A stretch of DNA of 64,000 bases from Tetradesmus obliquus (Eukaryota > Chlorophyta > Chlorophyceae > Sphaeropleales > Scenedesmaceae). Positions within the stretch are counted from its first letter, which is position 1; each line of letters begins with the position of its first letter. This document shows, one piece after another, positions 60,701 to 64,000 of the stretch. Location: positions 1,116,001 through 1,180,000 of the forward strand of contig CP126198.1 of the NCBI GenBank assembly GCA_030272155.1, read 5' to 3'. The notes below the pieces were generated by a model. The model did not search any database. It was not told the origin of the DNA and saw only the letters and a program-made list of their open reading frames with translations. The position numbers were made by a program, and so were the translations under genes.

Positions 60701-61462
60701 CAGCACAAATGGCACTGGAGCAGCAGATGCCTGTAGACGCAGCAGGTGAGAGCTTAGATTGTAGTTTGCCCAGCAGATTTTGCTTGAGCTTTGACTGTCA
60801 GCTGAGCATTGCAACAGCACAGATGGCACTGGATCAAGACATTCCAGTTGACGCAGCAGGTGAGGGCAGAGATGTATGTAACGAATCGCTGGCAGGCGCT
60901 GTTTTAACGTTGAAACAGAGTTTTTAGAGGTGGGCAGCAGCCAGATGGTGACTAGTCTGGTGCCAGCAGTGTTTTTTGGCAAATGCCAGCACTACAGCAA
61001 GAATTGCACACTATCGCTTTGCATGCAAAGTGCTGCACATAAGAAGCTCATCTGCCCCTGCGCTTTGCTTGCTGCCCTGTCATCACTGCAGCCGTTGATG
61101 CTGTGGCGAACTGGGACTGGGCCACTGTGGCTGTGTTCACCTGCCAGGCCAGCTGCAGCAGCAGCAGCAAGCAACCGCAGGCACCACCACCACCACCAGC
61201 AGCAGCAGCAGTGGACAGCAAGCAGCAGCAGCAGCAGCAGCAGTGTGAGGTGTTTTCGGAGGCAGTGTTTCTGATTAATGAGCAGGACTGCCACCTGGCA
61301 CTGCCTCCGCCAGTGCCAGGCGTTGGAGCAGGCTCGGAGCCTGGCGCTGCGCCCTCAGCAGCAGTAGCAGCGGCAGCAGCAGCAGCAGCTCCAGCAGCTA
61401 ATGATGATGATCTCGATGGAGAAGAACAGGCCAGCTTTGAAGATGATGAAGAGGACAATTAA
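57704..61462 (+). CDS. TSR4/PDCD2L-like ribosome-assembly protein
   Basis: Exons: 57704-57901, 58191-58716, 59036-59357, 60232-60407 and 61092-61462. All phases close, giving 530 residues. The start follows the family: VWLGLAGDLVGPSD, YYTTKVGGCAVLPG, CTCCVCGRPLSLLMQAYAP and VLLMLGCTKLGCG, then a long Gln/Ala/Asp-Trp-rich insertion (DDDWGDAGDWG), FYVYSEAEPG, YLKFAKRLARQPQQCARYS, PPCAACGGPRAFELQLMPSL and NWDWATVAVFTCQASC. No MYND finger sits in the middle, which fits PDCD2L/Tsr4 more than PDCD2. Tsr4 is a dedicated chaperone for ribosomal protein uS5 in 40S assembly; the same role is inferred here. The acidic end (DDDLDGEEQASFEDDEEDN) is common in such chaperones. Its introns hold four sets of decoy half-exons. 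Confidence 0.9.
58795..58832. repeat. Decoy copy of TSR4-like exon 2 end plus donor
   Basis: GCCAG|GATTTTACGTGTACTCTG then AGGCAGAGCCTG|GTGAGC repeats FYVYSEAEPG and the donor of exon 2 (58689-58722). With its own acceptor it could act as a 32-nt cassette exon. Confidence 0.88.
59418..59490. repeat. Decoy copy of TSR4-like exon 3 end plus donor
   Basis: GAGCGGGGCTACCTCAAGTT to GCGAG|GTGAGTG repeats the exon 3 end (59299-59363), RGYLKFAKRLARQPQQCAR, about 125 bases downstream. Confidence 0.92.
59640..60150. repeat. Five decoy copies of TSR4-like exon 4 start with acceptor
   Basis: CTGCAG or TCAG followed by GTACTCGCTTGGCGGCCCGC (or close variants) occurs at about 59646, 59766, 59884, 60001 and 60119, spaced about 118 bases. 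The true exon start is at 60232 (YSLGGPLLWPKAALPQP). Each copy keeps the acceptor and about 50 bases of exon. Confidence 0.93.
60450..60865. repeat. Four decoy copies of TSR4-like exon 4 end plus donor
   Basis: CAGCTGAGCATTGAGGCGGC to GACGCAGCAG|GTGAG recurs at about 60460, 60572, 60687 and 60802, spaced 112-115 bases, after the true exon end at 60407. Each encodes QLSIEAAQMALEQQMPVDAA or a close variant. Confidence 0.93.
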
Positions 61463-62347
61463 AAGGCTAGTCGCTGGCTAAAACCCGCAACATGGCAGCA
61501 TGATGCTGCCAGCCTGAGGAGCGTGAGGCGCGGCACAGCAAGCTGGCAGCGCACCCTGTGCATCACTGATGCTTTGAAAGCATAATGATGTAGGCTGGTA
61601 GTAGCGAGGTTGCTGGCAATATGGTGTTTCAAGGTTTGAATATGCTGCAAACACACGGCCATGGTGGTGGGTGGTGGGTGGTGGGCATGAGCAGCTCAGC
61701 TGATGCTAAGGCTGTCCTTACGACCAGGCAACTGTTTGCATGAATGCCCATACATTTGGTGCATTGTCGAGCAGCGGTTGAACACCACGTGCTGGTGTGT
61801 AAAGATCATGTGTGACAGGCTGCAAGCACGCCATCAGCAGTGACACTGCAGAGTGAACTTGCGCATGAGTAGGTTTGCAACTGTTGACTGGCGAGGCTGA
61901 ACGGTCCCTAGAAATGCGCATGTAGTACTCAGCATAATGGCGTGCTGAAGTTTGGGCTGCCAGCCACGGAGCAGGCTCAAAGGCTCTCGGTGGATTTTCA
62001 TGCCCACCCAGTGATGGGCTGCACCCCAGCTGACCTGCTGGGTGGCTTGCTTAAGCGAAGCCCGATGAAAGACAAGATAAGAAACCCTGAGTGTGTTGTT
62101 GTAATCGTAACTGGTACATGGCGTCCTGCAAGCATGTGATTAGTAATCGGGTTCTACTTTGCTGTTGGTACAGGTCAGCATGCTCGGTTAGACAAGACGG
62201 CCTGGTTGCTGAGTAGATCAGGCAACACGGCTGCTTTCTTGTGCTCATATTGCTGCTGAAGGGGGTATCAGTTGAACACTCGCAGCCCTCACGCGAATTT
62301 GCTTTCACATCCCCGCAAGCAGCAGCAGCACAGCAATCGCGTGCACC
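61463..62347. other. Intergenic stretch before the thiolase gene
   Basis: No supported exon. A short frame at 61942-62139 has no known motif. Small GGTGGTGGGTGGT repeats lie near 61660-61685. Confidence 0.4.
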
Positions 62348-64000
62348 ATGGACCACCAGGCAGCTCATCGTCTGCGTGTTCTGCAGCAGCAGTTCACCAT
62401 GGTAAGGCTTTAAGCAGCAGAGCGTGCGGCACACCCCAACACCGGCTGGTGCCTGACGTGTCATCCCTTTTTCACGCAGGAGCGCGAGGCAGTGGCCGGG
62501 CTGAGCCTGCAGGTGGGTTTATGAGCAGCAATGTTTTTTGGTTGACACATGCCGATCGCTGCTGGTTGCCTTGCATGGGAATGGGACGCAGCTGGTGCTG
62601 TGCTGCTGCTTCTGCCCCATGCTGCTCACCAAACGGCAGGGTTTCTCCCTTGCCGCTTGCAGGACTGCTCAGCCGGCGACTCAGCTGCATACCAGCGCAG
62701 GAACACCAGCTTGGATGATGTCGTGATTGTTTCTGCTCTGCGCACACCCCTGACCAAGGTAGGGCACACGTGGTTGCAGAGCTAGCACACAGCAGCTAGG
62801 CTGTGGCTGCTGCCCTGAGCAGCAGAGGTGCTGCGCTTTCATGCATGCTGTGCAGCTGCATGCATGTGCTCCCACGGGTGTAGAGTGCAACGTCCTTGTC
62901 AGGCGACTGCAGCAAGCTGCTTGCAAGCAGCAGTTGCCGCCTATGCCAGCTCCTCGTGTCGCGCCGACCCCGTGATAGCCGTCGCGCATGAAGTTGCACA
63001 TGCAGCAGCGCAGCTGCGCCCCCAGGCATCGCCAACATGTCCCACACATGCCATGATCACACATGCCATGAGCTCTTGCACACACACCTCACCATCGCCT
63101 GTGGCCTCCTTCGCTCCTGCAGGCCAAGCGTGGCGGGCTGAAGGACACTGATGCAGTTGACTTGCTGGCCACTGTCTTCAAGGCTGTGCTGCAGCAGCCT
63201 TGCCCACATTCTCACCTGTCTGTTGCCTCTGCATCGCTGCTCTGCCCTTGCACAGGCCAAGCGTGGCGGGCTGAAGGACACTGATGCAGTGGACCTGCTT
63301 GCCACAGTCTTCAAGGCTGTGCTGCAGCAGAGCGGCATCAACCCCGCTGACATCGGCGACATTGTGGTGGGCAGCGTGCTGGGCCCCAGCAGCCAGCGCG
63401 CAAACGAGGCACGCATCGCCAGCTTCTTTGCAGGCATCCCTGAGGAGGTGCCCGTGCGCACAGTGAACAGGTGGGAAACAGGTATAGCAGCAGTATTGAC
63501 TCTTTTCTGTCCCTGCATGTCAGCTTAGATGCATGATGTTTGTAGTGCTGCGCAAACGAGGCGAGGTTTGCCAGCTTCTGTGCGGGCATCCATGAAAAGG
63601 GCCTGTGCGCACAGTGAACAGGTGGGAAGGGGTTTGCAAGCAGCAGCTTTGTGTTGTATACAGCTTGCATGTGCCTTTTGCATGCCTTTTGTGAAGTGAG
63701 GCGTGCATCGCGAGGCTCTGTGCAGGTCTTTTATGTCAGTGCCTGTGCGCACAGTGAACAGGCGGGGCAGGAGGAATCGACCGCAACGCTGTAGAGGTTT
63801 GCTCGGCTGCTTCGATGTCGGATGGTATGTGATGCTGCAGTTTGCACCTCTGTGTGCTTGGCCTTGATTGATGTAGGATGCTCGCACCAAGGCAAGCAAG
63901 GCATGTCGCGCTTATGGCTCCTGAGCTGTGCCCTAGGATGGTCGGGACCACAAGCGCTATGCTTTGCTTGCGTGTGCATTGGTCAGCACGTATGCAGTTG
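62348..64000 (+). CDS. Peroxisomal 3-ketoacyl-CoA thiolase, 5' part; continues past window
   Basis: Exons: 62348-62401, 62480-62512, 62663-62758 and 63256-63470 (phase 2 donor); later exons are outside. The N-terminus, MDHQAAHRLRVLQQQFTM, contains RLRVLQQQF, a fit to the PTS2 peroxisome signal (R-L-x5-Q-F), in the same place as RQ-x5-HL in plant KAT enzymes. Then come CSAGDSAAYQRRNTSLDDVV, SALRTPLTKAKRGGLKDTDA, NPADIGDIVVGSVLGPSSQR, ARIASFFAGIPEEV and VRTVNR. This runs up to just before the active-site Cys loop (QCSSG in relatives), which should be in the next exon. It carries out the last step of peroxisomal beta-oxidation. Intron 4 and the intron before it contain decoy copies. Confidence 0.92.
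63115..63205. repeat. Decoy copy of thiolase exon 4 start with acceptor
   Basis: CTGCAG|GCCAAGCGTGGCGGGCTG onwards for about 80 bases, encoding AKRGGLKDTDAVDLLATVFK, repeats the exon 4 start at 63256 about 130 bases upstream. It breaks off after CTGCAGCAG. Confidence 0.93.
63545..63765. repeat. Two decoy copies of thiolase exon 4 end plus donor
   Basis: GTGCGCACAGTGAACAG followed by GTGGG or GCGGG recurs at about 63606 and 63746, after the true end at 63454-63470. The copy before 63622 also keeps upstream codons (GCAAACGAGGCGAGGTTTGC). Confidence 0.9.

Noticed and set aside
1-64000. tRNA, rRNA or organelle DNA
   Set aside because: No cloverleaf with conserved TTCRA loop, no rRNA core sequence and no organelle-like AT-rich coding were seen. 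A covariance search would settle it.

Overview
The window looks like nuclear DNA of a green alga, most likely a chlorophycean. Genes are intron-dense and close together on both strands, and several products are of plant or algal type: a thiolase with a plant-like N-terminus, an intron-containing H2A.X ending in SQEF, and a TSR4/PDCD2L protein. Nearly every intron ends in a (CTG)n tract running straight into the CAG acceptor. On minus-strand genes the same tracts appear as (CAG)n on the + strand. The group assignment is inferred from gene content and style, not from a marker gene.

Layout, left to right. 1-2044 (-): 5' part of an NMT1/THI5-like gene with two tandem arrays of partial exons. 2805-8406 (+): 13-exon secreted Gly/Ser/Ala-rich modular protein. 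9787-14832 (+): AADAT/KAT-II-type aminotransferase. 15815-20690 (+): NIT1-type nitrilase-superfamily amidase. 20992-27400 (-): NUP98-like FG/GLEBS region joined to a PARP catalytic domain. 27708-29114 (-): UBE2Q-like E2. 29653-31644 (-): histidine phosphatase. 32059-32814: non-autonomous hAT element with 8-bp target duplications. 33701-37096 (+): secreted class 3 lipase with a 9-copy exon-end array. About 38020-40835 (-): MYND-finger protein. 43591-47565 (-): second aminotransferase, an inverted paralogue of the first. 48733-49618 (-): H2A.X. 51675 to about 57452 (-): large helical-repeat protein, tentatively FIRRM/FLIP-like. 57704-61462 (+): TSR4/PDCD2L-like protein. 62348-64000 (+): peroxisomal 3-ketoacyl-CoA thiolase, cut by the window edge.

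The most unusual theme is that nine of the genes carry tandem copies of exon edges inside their introns. Each copy holds the last 20-90 bases of an exon plus its donor, or an acceptor plus the first part of an exon. One full exon keeps the protein intact and the other copies sit as decoy half-exons. The second standout is the FG/GLEBS-PARP gene, whose exons join in phase from the nucleoporin-like part to a PARP domain with an intact H-Y-E triad. The third is a short tract of near identity between the two inverted aminotransferases, which suggests recent gene conversion.

Gene models were spliced by eye using GT/AG (one GC/AG) sites, reading phase and family motifs. Where all phases close, the exon coordinates are given in the entry. 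Long stretches without a recognised gene are listed as such.
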